Below are positions 1 through 7,845 of a DNA stretch of 44,370 nucleotides, in pieces; the first letter of the stretch is position 1, and the number at the start of each line of letters is the position of its first letter. The stretch is from Acidocella aminolytica 101 = DSM 11237 (GTDB lineage: Bacteria > Pseudomonadota > Alphaproteobacteria > Acetobacterales > Acetobacteraceae): assembly GCF_900129125.1 (NCBI RefSeq), contig NZ_FQVJ01000030.1, positions 1-44,370 of the forward strand, written 5' to 3'. The position numbers and the translations under genes are program-made. The notes under the pieces were generated by a model. It was given only the letters and a program-made list of their open reading frames with translations, ran no database searches and was not told the DNA's origin.

Positions 1-1
1 G

Positions 2-310
2 ATCCGCAACTGGTTCGTCAAGCGGCCACGCTGGCATGTTCACTACACACCCACCTCAGCGTCTTGGATCAATCAGGTCGAACGTTTCTTCGCTTTGTTG
101 ACAGATCGAGCCATCAGACGCGGCGTGTTCCGCTCCGTCGCAGAACTCGAGCGCGCCATCACAGCCTATATCGATACCAACAATGCCAATCCAAAGCCGT
201 TCAGATGGACCAAGAGCGCCGACGATATCCTCGCCTCAATTCAACGCTTCTGCCTGCGGTCCCTCACAAAAATGCCCAAAATGAAGACAAATTCCGAATC
301 AGGACACTAG
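2..310 (+). pseudogene. IS630-family transposase, 3' part (cut by window edge)
   Basis: The frame is open from base 2 and encodes about 102 residues of the C-terminal DDE domain of an IS630-family transposase. The stretch HYTPTSASWINQVERFF carries the catalytic Glu of the third DDE position and is typical of this family. The N-terminal helix-turn-helix part and the first two catalytic Asp residues lie outside the window or are lost. The stop at 308-310 falls inside the element's terminal CTAG. A 5' piece of a similar element, same strand, lies at 5500-5925. Confidence 0.85.
280..310. repeat. IS630 right terminal inverted repeat
   Basis: Read on the minus strand this begins CTAGTGTCCTGATTCGGAA. 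It matches the left-end sequence at 5500-5530, which begins CTAGTGTCTTGAT. Both outer ends are CTAG, in keeping with the TA-centred target used by IS630 elements. Confidence 0.65.
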
Positions 311-479
311 GGACATTGCATCGTCTTGTGGGATGAGCACGATCTACCCCTGCACGATACCTACTTTCTCTACGACGAGCACCCGTCCCGCTCCGATCAG
401 TGTGGCATAGTCATCGTGCATAGGGCTAGGCTCACTGCCGATACGTACAACGCAGGGCGCATAAGCCGCCTGCACTATC

Positions 480-701
480 TCATGGTAGCCACTTTGCGCG
501 GCTTGATCGGTCATGGCAGGCTTTCTCGCCGCGGTTGCGCCATTTACGAACTGTTTCATCGCTGAGGCCATCCCGTTTGGCCACAACGCTCCTCGGGTCA
601 AGAGACCGCGCGATCTCCGCTCGAACTGCTGGAGTCGTTCGTGCTTGCAGAAGGATCTGCATCATCACAGCTTTTTGCTTTTGAAGGGCGTAAAGCGCCA
701 C
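480..701 (-). pseudogene. IS481-like transposase, N-terminal remnant
   Basis: The minus frame encodes a helix-turn-helix segment with ARTTPAVRAEIARS and SDETVRKWRNRGEKA. This resembles the N-terminus of IS481-type transposases, whose DNA-binding domain precedes an rve catalytic domain. The frame ends after about 70 residues and no catalytic domain follows on either frame, so it is a fragment. The family call rests on motif resemblance only. Confidence 0.55.
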
Positions 702-829
702 GCACTATGGGCGATAGCCCAGCTTACTTGGCGCCAAGGACATTCCGCAACCAGACACATACTCAAGGGACAGATTGGGGCCCCGTCAACATGCCTCCCG
801 CCCAGTCTCAGTGGCCTCACACCCTGCTG

Positions 830-1002
830 ACGAGATCTGCCGGGCAAGCCACCAAGGTCGAGCACTGTTGCAGCGTAATGATGTGTGTACTCCGCATAAC
901 CAACGTCCGCTACCGGAGATCAACAAAAATGCCGACCGACTGTTTGAGATCAGCGCCCTAGTCTTTCTGTTGATAGCCAAGCAGCATATGTTGGCAGATT
1001 AA
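830..1002 (+). pseudogene. IS5-family transposase, 3' remnant (frameshifted)
   Basis: Two frames together give the IS5 C-terminal signature. One carries KVEHCCSVMMCVLRITNVRYR, which corresponds to the family's KVEH-F-VMK-KVRYRG region with the last catalytic Glu. A second frame continues with INKNADRLFEISALVFLLIAKQ. A frameshift near 905 separates them. A second diverged copy of the same 3' end lies at 24707-24945, ending in the same ATAGCCAAGC motif. Confidence 0.65.
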
Positions 1003-1198
1003 CCCCGCCCCGGTCGCATTAGGCTCGTCCTGTGATCAGGCTTATTCAGCAGGACACAGAAATTGCCGATTTATCCGGTGGATCCTTAGCCACAAAGGTT
1101 AACAAATCAATCTTTTTTTAAGGATTTAATGTATTAGACTTAATAGCAATATCGACAAGTAGATTAGATTTGAAAGTGAAGATAGGTGGGATCAGTTC
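1003..1198. promoter_or_regulatory. Leader region of the EAL-HDOD gene
   Basis: No gene is seen here. The last 110 bases are AT-rich, with a run of seven T near 1110, and lead to a weak GGTGGGA ribosome-binding site about 8 bases before the ATG at 1199. Promoter elements cannot be assigned with confidence. Confidence 0.3.
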
Positions 1199-2479
1199 AT
1201 GGAATTTTTGGAAACCGAGGCTCATGGTGTTTCCTCTTTGACGAACTTGACTAGCCAAGAAAGTCCAGAGAACGTCTTTCTCGGGCGACAACCTATTCTT
1301 GGACGCGACCGCGAACTTATTGCCTATGAACTGCTGTTTCGTACTAGCTTCAATAATGCTGCGATGGTCGTCGATGACTTTGCTGCAACAGCACATGTGA
1401 TCGACAGCGCTTTTCTCTCCCTTGGTATCCAGCAGGCTATCGGTAAAAAGACGGCTTTTATCAACGTCAATGCCGATATTCTTAAAAGTGATATCATCAA
1501 CATTCTCCCACGCGAACAGGTAGTGCTTGAAATCCTCGAGCATGTCGATCTATCGGACGAACTGATCAAGCATTGCCAACAGATGAAGCAGAATGGCTAT
1601 CGTTTAGCATTAGACGACGTAATAAATTTACGACCAGAGCATATATCGATGTTATCAACAGTCGACTATGTAAAATTCGATATCCGTGAAATCCAACTTG
1701 ACGAAATGCGGCCGCTGATCGAGATGGCTCACGCCCATAGCGTGAAAGTAATCGCGGAAAAGGTAGAAACCGAAGAAGAATTCCAGACTTGTCATGATTC
1801 CGGAACGGATTATTTCCAGGGATATTTCTTTGCCCGTCCAACCGTTATTAGCGCTCGCGCCGCCCGGCCGCCGAGGCCAATTCTCATTTCCCTTCTAAAA
1901 TATCTACACACGGAAGTTGATGTCAGAATTATTGAAAGCATGATCAAAGGGGCTCCTGATCTTACAGTGAGGCTGCTGCGGCTTGCCAATGCTGTCGGAA
2001 TGCGATCACCAGTCAAGATCAGTAGCATTCGAGGCGCCATTCTACGCGTCGGCATAACACAGATCCGGCGTATGGTTTCGATCTCGTTGCTAGCGCGCTC
2101 CCAGTACAGCGACATTTCTGTCGATCCGATCGTGCAGGCTGCCGCCATACGCGGTCATCTTATGGAGAATCTCGCGTTGGCGAAAGGTCTTAGCGCCCTG
2201 CGTGAAGAAGCCTTTATGGTTGGTATCCTGAGCCTCGCCGCGCCGGTATTCGGTGCGTCGATGACAGAGCTCTTGCAGGTACTGGATCTTGATGACTCTC
2301 TACGGGAGGCACTGGTGTCGAGGTTGGGCCCGACCGGGGAACTGCTTACCTTTGTCGAAGCTTGCGAAAATTTTGATGCTCCAGAATCGCAAACTCTTCT
2401 TAGGCGTCTTTCGCCAGCCGAGTTAAAGGAAATCAACCGTATGCAGGCCGAAGCCGTTATCTGGGCAAGCAGCCTCTAA
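1199..2479 (+). CDS. EAL-HDOD (YuxH-like) signalling protein
   Basis: This 426-residue protein has an N-terminal EAL-like domain (about residues 25-225) and a C-terminal HDOD domain (about 225-420), the architecture of YuxH/CdgJ-type proteins. The motif that should read E-A-L is YELLFR, preceded by FLGRQPILGRDRE. Other EAL metal-binding positions are also poorly kept (LALDDV in place of IDDFGTG). It is therefore unlikely to hydrolyse cyclic-di-GMP and more probably acts as a protein-interaction or binding module; HDOD domains recruit partners in signalling. It has no signal peptide or membrane segment, so it should be cytoplasmic. It converges on the H-NOX/GGDEF-EAL operon, suggesting one regulatory neighbourhood. 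The start is the first ATG of the frame; the ribosome-binding site is weak. Confidence 0.85.
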   Translation: MEFLETEAHGVSSLTNLTSQESPENVFLGRQPILGRDRELIAYELLFRTSFNNAAMVVDDFAATAHVIDSAFLSLGIQQAIGKKTAFINVNADILKSDIINILPREQVVLEILEHVDLSDELIKHCQQMKQNGYRLALDDVINLRPEHISMLSTVDYVKFDIREIQLDEMRPLIEMAHAHSVKVIAEKVETEEEFQTCHDSGTDYFQGYFFARPTVISARAARPPRPILISLLKYLHTEVDVRIIESMIKGAPDLTVRLLRLANAVGMRSPVKISSIRGAILRVGITQIRRMVSISLLARSQYSDISVDPIVQAAAIRGHLMENLALAKGLSALREEAFMVGILSLAAPVFGASMTELLQVLDLDDSLREALVSRLGPTGELLTFVEACENFDAPESQTLLRRLSPAELKEINRMQAEAVIWASSL

Positions 2480-2485
2480 TTATCG

Positions 2486-2538
2486 ATTTGGGCTGAGACT
2501 TGTTGGGCCGTTCCAACATAACAAATCTCACCCCAAAT
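2486..2538. terminator. Long imperfect inverted repeat between convergent genes
   Basis: The left arm (2486-2506) and right arm (2513-2538) pair as ATTTGGG with CCCAAAT, TGAGA with TCTCA, TTGT with ACAA and TGG with CCA. Single mismatches or small bulges lie between these blocks, and the central loop is about six bases. It starts seven bases after the EAL-HDOD stop and lies between converging genes, so a bidirectional terminator is plausible. There is no T-tract. The following 220 bases, up to the stop of the GGDEF-EAL gene, hold nothing I recognise. Confidence 0.45.
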
Positions 2539-2760
2539 TAACCGCCAGACCACATTAGACGCAAAATCTCTCGCATATGGCACATGCGCACTCTTCTCGC
2601 TGGTATCAATCCCATTATCCGCAACAGTCAAAGAGGCAAACCAGACGTAGCTAACAAAGCTGCCATAACCACCTGATCGCCAGGGTGGCATCAAATCAGA
2701 ATCATGGCCGAGAATACCTCCGTCTCCCTGGTCACAATCATTCCAGCATGGCGGACACAT

Positions 2761-4605
2761 TCATCTCGAAACCAAAAGGCGGCATGCTCCGGAATCATCA
2801 CCAATGACTTCCCCAAACTTCGTTATCGGCGCGGGCCTCCCAATTAAATATCCCTGCAACAGAGAACACCCCGCCGTCCGAAGAATTGTCGCTTGCTCCT
2901 CGGTTTCCACTCCTTCAGCGACCACTGAAACGTTCAACGCGCGGCCCAGCCCCAAGACAGCCATCACGATCGCCTCTGCTTCACCGAGCCGACCGAGATC
3001 ACTTACGAAAGATCGGTCGAGTTTAATTTTGTCGAAAGGGAACATTCGCAGCGTTGCCAGCGATGAGTAACCAGTTCCGAAATCGTCAATGGATATCTTA
3101 ACTCCCAACGCCTTAATGCGTGCGAGTACGTTGGTCGCCGCATGGACATCGGATAACAAGAGCGACTCAGTCACCTCAAGTTCGAGCCGCTCGGGCTCGA
3201 GCCCACTTTCGGCTATTGCTGCGGCGACCAAGTCAGGAAGCCCGCCATCCTGGATCTGAATAGCAGAGATGTTTACAGCAACTCTCAGCTTTTTCGCCCA
3301 ACCGGCCGCTTCGCGGCAGACCTCGCGTAGTACAAAGGTCCCAATCTCGATTATACTGCCTGTTTCCTCGGCAATTGGGATGAATACTGCAGGCGACACC
3401 TCGTCCCCGCTCCTTCTCCAACGTACCAGCGCCTCAAAGCCTACAATACGGTCAGAGGAGATTTCGAATAGAGGTTGGTAATGCACAGCCATTTCCCCTC
3501 GTTCGCAAGCACCGCGTAAATCGGCCTCCATCCGTCTGCGGTTGAGCTGTGTATCATTGATATCAGCGTTGAATACCGCGAAGTCATTACGTCCGGAAGA
3601 CTTAACTTGGTAGAGCGCCATATCAGCATGCGACAGTAGCAATTCGGCAGTAGCTCCGTGATCTGGTGCCAACGCGATACCGATTGAAATCGAGCCAGCC
3701 AGTGTATGGCTCTCGGTTTCAGCCAGTCGATTCCTCACTGCGCCAAGAAGGCGCCCGGCCAGCGCACAGGCGTCCCCTACATCATCCACGTTTGCCTGCA
3801 GGACGACAAATTCGTCACCGCCGATGCGAGCTATCAGGTCGTTTGCTCGAGCTTCCTGCTTCAAGCAATTAGCTAGGTCTATAAGCAGGCGATCACCTAC
3901 CGCATGGCCAAGCAAATCATTAACACTTTTGAAACGATCAACATCAATGATGTGAATAGCAAATTTATTACCTTGACGACGGCTAATTTCGAGCGAAACC
4001 TCGATTAGTTCATTTAAACGTCTACGGTTGGCGAGGCCAGTCAGAGCGTCGTGATCGGCGAGATAGCGGATTCGTTCATTGGCGCGGCGGCGATCCGAGA
4101 TATCTTGGGTAATCACGAGGTACCCAGAAATGTCTTCCTCATCGCGCAGAGCGGCAACTTCGGTGCGAAACCAAGAATTGCCATTTTCTTCCGGCCATTC
4201 AAGCGCACCGCCATTACCCTGAAAGAGTTCGGCGACAGCCTGACGGTAGCCAATAGCCACGCGATCGACAAACCACTTGGTCCCGTACATCGATGCAGCA
4301 CTAACATCCGGCAAATGACGCATACGACCGATGGGTACTACTTCCTCATGAGGCAGGAGCAATTGCCACGCAGAAAGTCCGGCGATCCTCTGGACCTCAT
4401 CTAGCGCACCGGCATAAGCGTGGCTACGCTCGACTCCGCGTTGTGCAGTTTCGAGCATGAAATTCGTCAGCAGCGTCAATTTTTGGACAGTTAGATCTGT
4501 ACTCTCTGTCTTTAACCGAACAGAGAGATCCCCTGTAACAACGCCGCACATCGATTGGCAAAGCTCCTCGATCGCAACGCGGTCAACCTGTTCCATATTA
4601 TCCAT
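2761..4605 (-). CDS. GGDEF-EAL enzyme, H-NOX-associated (HaCE-like)
   Basis: This 614-residue cytoplasmic protein makes and/or degrades cyclic-di-GMP. An N-terminal helical region and a PAS-like segment (roughly residues 75-175, ending ITQDISDRRRANERIRYLA) precede a GGDEF domain and an EAL domain. The GGDEF domain reads RIGGDEFVVL, and an RAND sequence five residues upstream fits the inhibitory I-site RxxD. The EAL domain has FEALVRW, LEVTES, IDDFGTGYSSL, KLDRSFV and VVAEGVET, so the catalytic residues of both domains look intact. The start codon is five bases after the H-NOX stop, so the pair is an operon. This matches the known H-NOX-associated cyclic-di-GMP enzymes (HaCE), in which NO-loaded H-NOX shifts the balance of synthesis and hydrolysis. 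Which activity dominates cannot be read from sequence. Confidence 0.9.
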   Translation of the reverse strand: MDNMEQVDRVAIEELCQSMCGVVTGDLSVRLKTESTDLTVQKLTLLTNFMLETAQRGVERSHAYAGALDEVQRIAGLSAWQLLLPHEEVVPIGRMRHLPDVSAASMYGTKWFVDRVAIGYRQAVAELFQGNGGALEWPEENGNSWFRTEVAALRDEEDISGYLVITQDISDRRRANERIRYLADHDALTGLANRRRLNELIEVSLEISRRQGNKFAIHIIDVDRFKSVNDLLGHAVGDRLLIDLANCLKQEARANDLIARIGGDEFVVLQANVDDVGDACALAGRLLGAVRNRLAETESHTLAGSISIGIALAPDHGATAELLLSHADMALYQVKSSGRNDFAVFNADINDTQLNRRRMEADLRGACERGEMAVHYQPLFEISSDRIVGFEALVRWRRSGDEVSPAVFIPIAEETGSIIEIGTFVLREVCREAAGWAKKLRVAVNISAIQIQDGGLPDLVAAAIAESGLEPERLELEVTESLLLSDVHAATNVLARIKALGVKISIDDFGTGYSSLATLRMFPFDKIKLDRSFVSDLGRLGEAEAIVMAVLGLGRALNVSVVAEGVETEEQATILRTAGCSLLQGYLIGRPAPITKFGEVIGDDSGACRLLVSR

Positions 4606-4610
4606 GCGGG

Positions 4611-5171
4611 CTAAACCGCTTGCGCAGGTTTGAGTCGCACTTCGATGACAGAAGCAACTGAGTCGTGATCTCCATCAACAAAGATAATTTCGGCTATTTC
4701 GCCGCGACGGGTGGCAAGGCTACGGGCCAGTGCACAGTAGAAGTAGCTCAGCCGATTACTTGAACGATATTGAAGCCTAACTCCATCAGGTAAAGCAACA
4801 ACTCGGAATTTGTCCGCCACCTTGCGCTGCGCGCTAGACCGTAGACCACAGGCGAGGCTGTTGTGAATGTCTGGCTGCATTAGCAGAAATCCTCGGGTAT
4901 CAGGAGCCGCTTGAAAAAAACCTGAAAAATTCTGTTCAGCCCATTCGATGAAAAACTCGGCGATACTGTCAAAAACGCTTTCTGTCGTTGTGCCCATTTC
5001 GACCGCAGCGGCGCCAACCAGCGCGCAGCAAGCCTTGTCATCATATTCGGCATCAATTCTGAATGTATGCCCGTAGGGAAACCCTGCCCTCACGAGAATT
5101 GCCTGCCTCGTATCTAAAGCAACTTCCTGCTTGAGATACTGATCGATTGTGTGAGGAATGATACCTAGCAT
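4611..5171 (-). CDS. hnoX: H-NOX heme nitric-oxide sensor
   Basis: This 186-residue single-domain protein matches the HNOB/H-NOX fold in length and motifs. It opens MLGIIPHTIDQYL, like the family's M-x-GII start. His103 in GFLLMQPDIHNSL aligns with the proximal heme ligand. The heme-propionate motif YxSxR appears as Y135-R-S137-S-N139-R140-L, so the usual Arg position is Asn and an Arg follows directly. It should bind heme and report NO to the GGDEF-EAL protein encoded five bases downstream. The YxSxR change may alter heme affinity or may be a one-residue shift of the Arg. The ribosome-binding site is weak, and no earlier in-frame start looks better. Confidence 0.85.
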   Translation of the reverse strand: MLGIIPHTIDQYLKQEVALDTRQAILVRAGFPYGHTFRIDAEYDDKACCALVGAAAVEMGTTTESVFDSIAEFFIEWAEQNFSGFFQAAPDTRGFLLMQPDIHNSLACGLRSSAQRKVADKFRVVALPDGVRLQYRSSNRLSYFYCALARSLATRRGEIAEIIFVDGDHDSVASVIEVRLKPAQAV

Positions 5172-5499
5172 AGAAACACTATGCTCACAAATTATTGATC
5201 TTCTATTAGCAAGCTAAGCCGGTTACCTCGCAGAGAGCATCCCCAGTAATCGCGCAGGGATTCCGGCTTAATATCAGCCACCGTTCGGAGATGAAATCGG
5301 CTACCGGGCGGCAATTCAGGCAATTTCTTCAGGGGATTACACTCTAGATCCCATGTTTTGCTTTCCAATAAGAGCCGGCAGGGGAAGGCCGGATTTTTCC
5401 GCTGAGATTTGTCCCCTACGTACATTTGCTGATGAGCCTTGCTCAAGCACCGACCACTCTAGCCTGAAACAGGCGAGTTTCGCGCCCGTACATCAACCG
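5172..5499. other. Gap upstream of the H-NOX operon, no gene recognised
   Basis: An 84-codon minus frame (5192-5446) is open but resembles no family, lacks a clear ribosome-binding site and would end just before the H-NOX start. I treat it as unsupported. The H-NOX promoter presumably lies here. Confidence 0.3.
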
Positions 5500-5531
5500 C
5501 TAGTGTCTTGATCGACAAATAGTCTAAATTC
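5500..5531. repeat. IS630 left terminal inverted repeat
   Basis: The sequence CTAGTGTCTTGATCGACAA is the mirror of the right end at 280-310, with a few differences. It precedes the N-terminal transposase remnant on the same strand by about 75 bases, as expected for an IS630 left end. Confidence 0.6.
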
Positions 5532-5606
5532 TGACTAAACCTTGAACGCGGAGAGGCTGGAATGGCCAAGGGGCATGCGACTTCTGTCATGTATGATGCT
5601 ATTTAA

Positions 5607-5925
5607 ACAGTTGTCCTGACCGGGCTGATTCGCAAACATGGAGCACCACAGTTGCTCGCCTTGCGCGCCCGCATTGTGCTTGCTGCGGCGGAGGGGCTGA
5701 CCAACAAGGAAATTGCGATGCATCTGAATGTCTGCGCCTATACCGCTGGCGTGTGTCGAAATCGATTTGCCCGCGATGGTCTGGATGGGCTGTACGATGA
5801 GCCCCTTCCCGGGGCACCGCGCCAGATTGGTGACGATGAAATTGCCCCCACAATCCGTAAAACCCTGGAGACGTGGCCGCAGGTAGCCAAACATTGGAGC
5901 TTGCGGACTATGGCGAAAGCTCGTG
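5607..5925 (+). pseudogene. IS630-family transposase, 5' remnant
   Basis: The frame opens after a TAA at 5604-5606 and reads through LALRARIVLAAAEGLTNKEIAMHLNV, a helix-turn-helix. It continues to GLDGLYDEPLPGAPRQIGDDEI and LETWPQVAKHWSLRTMAKA, all characteristic of IS630 N-termini. Homology stops around 5925 and the catalytic domain is missing. The 3' part of a related element is at 2-310, in the same orientation but upstream, so the two are not a simple contiguous element. Confidence 0.8.
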
Positions 5926-6078
5926 GGTCATTCACCATCCGATTCCCCCAACCCGGCCGATAAGGCAACGACCACGAGTGTCGGATTTGAGTATGCCCCC
6001 ATCCGGGTTGGACGACTAGGAAAGACGCATACAGTCCATCTAATATTTTAGACGATATAGACAGAAGCCTGTTCTACC

Positions 6079-6092
6079 GCTCTAGCTAGAGC
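6079..6092. terminator. Perfect 14-base palindrome over the cupredoxin stop codon
   Basis: GCTCTAGCTAGAGC is fully self-complementary and contains the TAG stop of the minus-strand cupredoxin gene. With almost no loop it is a poor intrinsic terminator, and it may be incidental. Confidence 0.25.
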
Positions 6093-6592
6093 ACTTTAAT
6101 CCATCCGGCCATATAGCCATCACGGTCGGGACCATCGAAGCCGTGGGACATCGCCCAATGGCTTGGTCCATCGCATTGAAATATACAGTGCCAGCGGAAG
6201 TTGCCAGCTTTCTCAGGAGTGAAGGTATAAGTTGTGATGGCAGGCTTAATGCTGCCATTTGGCTCGTCAGTACCGGGCTTGATCATGATGTTCATAAGCC
6301 CCGGCGCGGTCATTGAGTGGTGGCCGTCATCGAAATTGATCACTGTAAACGTAACCGGCACCCCTACCTTAAGCACGAAAGATGATGGGGCGATCGTGTC
6401 ATGATGCTGCTTATCCGGGCCGATGAAACCCATGCTACCCGGTAGGACATAAACTGTATAATGCTGTCTCGTTACATTGGCGAAGGCTGTCCCAATTGCT
6501 GTGGGAGTTCCAGGCTGACTGGCTGCCAGAGCAGGTTGTACTACTGCAACGCCCAAACCTAATACCGCGCAGGCGATAAGACCTGTTTTCAT
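6086..6592 (-). CDS. Exported cupredoxin with a CuA-like motif
   Basis: The 168-residue product has a clear signal peptide (MKTGLIACAVLGLGVAVVQPALA, cleavage near residue 23), so the mature protein should be periplasmic. A cupredoxin-like beta-sandwich is suggested by VPVTFTVINFDDGHHSMTAPG, whose His would be the first copper ligand. The C-terminal FRWHCIFQCDGPSHWAM gives C-x3-C-x4-H-x2-M, one residue longer than the CuA site of cytochrome oxidase subunit II (C-x3-C-x3-H-x2-M). No membrane anchor or oxidase genes are nearby. It could be an electron-transfer protein, a copper carrier or a stand-alone CuA-type domain. A GGAGAAATGAG ribosome-binding region precedes the ATG. It is isolated between IS remnants. 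Confidence 0.75.
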   Translation of the reverse strand: MKTGLIACAVLGLGVAVVQPALAASQPGTPTAIGTAFANVTRQHYTVYVLPGSMGFIGPDKQHHDTIAPSSFVLKVGVPVTFTVINFDDGHHSMTAPGLMNIMIKPGTDEPNGSIKPAITTYTFTPEKAGNFRWHCIFQCDGPSHWAMSHGFDGPDRDGYMAGWIKVL

Positions 6593-6824
6593 CTCATTTC
6601 TCCCATGAATTTATACCCAAAATTTTCGCGATTATACACCGTCAGAACCTCAGAGAAGAAGGGTTTATATCGATTATGCGCCTTAGTATTGACTTCAACC
6701 CCCGGGCGTCATCAGAATCAGCTTCCCAATACTTACGCCGTCCACGAGCACTAGGGTCAAAACCCAATAAATCTATTGTTATTTCCTTAGTTTGATGATT
6801 CGCTACTCCCGATTCGGGGGGCGC

Positions 6825-7585
6825 ATGCGACGGAATTTATTTTGGCTGTCTGACAAGCAATGGGCGAAGATTGAACCGCTTTTGCCAACTGACGTGCGCG
6901 GCAAAGCGCGTGTCGATGACCGGAAGGTGCTGAGCGGCATCTTGCATGTGCTGAAAAGCGGTTGCCGCTGGTGCGATTGCCCGCCGGACTATGGCCCTCC
7001 GACGACGATTTACAATAGGTTTGTGCGCTGGGCCGAGCGGGGCGTTTGGGAGAGATTGTTTCAAAATCTTGCCAAGCGTGGCCGTTCGACTGGCACGCAA
7101 ATGATTGATTCCACTCATATTAAGGCGCACCGCTCGGCATCGGGCGGAAAAGGGGGGAGCAAAAACAGGCGATTGGTCGGTCACGCGGCGGCCGCAACAC
7201 GAAAATCCATGCAATCGCAGATGCTAAAGGACGTCTTCTTTCCCTCACCCTGACAGGCGGCGAGGCGCATGACTGCCCGGTCTCTGAACCGCTGATCGAC
7301 ACAACCAAGGCGCCCAAGAAATTCCTCGCCGACAAAGCCTATGACAGCGCTGAACTACGCAAGGCGCTGAAAAAGCGTGGTACAAAGCCAGTTATTCCAA
7401 ATAAGTTCAACCGCAAGAAGCCTTTCAGCTTCAGCAAAAAAGCTTACAAAGAGCGCCACCTTATCGAAAATGCCTTCTGTCGACTGGAAGACTTCAGACG
7501 TATTGCAACGCGTTACGACCGGCTCGCCAGAAATTTCGCCGCGTCAATCTATCTCGTCGCCGCAGTTGTCTGGTGGATATTATGA
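6825..7585 (+). mobile_element. IS5-family (IS427-type) transposase, two frames joined by a -1 shift
   Basis: The first frame starts MRRNLFWLSDKQWAKIEPLLP and includes MIDSTHIKAHRSASGGKGG with the first catalytic Asp. The second frame is -1 relative to it and reads AIGRSRGGRNTKIHAIAD, then FLADKAYDSAELRKAL (second Asp) and KERHLIENAFCRLEDFRRIATRYD (catalytic Glu), ending at 7585. The switch falls at a run of four A and six G (7148-7157), the kind of slippery sequence used for programmed -1 frameshifting in this IS group. All three DDE residues are present, so the element may be functional. Terminal repeats could not be located with confidence. Confidence 0.8.
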
Positions 7586-7845
7586 GTCTGGGCCCTAATA
7601 ACATCTGCGATCATTGTGCAGTGATCAGGATCTCCAGCTAAATATACAATAGGTAGGGCGTCGTTCATCATCATACAGAGGATATTAGCAATTAGCCTCG
7701 CGTCGATACTTGCCGATCCAAGCACCTGGCGATTGTCCGCGATGCTGAGCACTATCTCTAAGGTCACAGCAAGAGCATCATAACGGAAGATGGTTGGGAA
7801 ATACATCACTTCGCTACGACTGACAAAACAACAAATTCGCTTGAC
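7586..7845 (-). other. Unidentified coding-like tail joined to the IS1182 remnant
   Basis: The minus frame continues open past the IS1182 homology for about 85 codons, including LAVTLEIVLSIADNRQVLG and SIDARLIANILCMMMNDALP. This does not resemble a transposase and I cannot assign a family. It probably represents the 3' end of another, truncated gene onto which the IS1182 fragment abuts. Confidence 0.3.

Noticed and set aside
2486-2538. The long hairpin as an integron attC site
   Set aside because: The required core-site sequences are not present and there is no integrase or cassette structure.
2476-2760. 94-codon minus frame between the EAL-HDOD and GGDEF-EAL genes
   Set aside because: It has no start signal, contains the hairpin region and matches nothing known.
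5192-5446. 84-codon open frame on the minus strand upstream of H-NOX
   Set aside because: No family motif, no ribosome-binding site and no coding-like composition.
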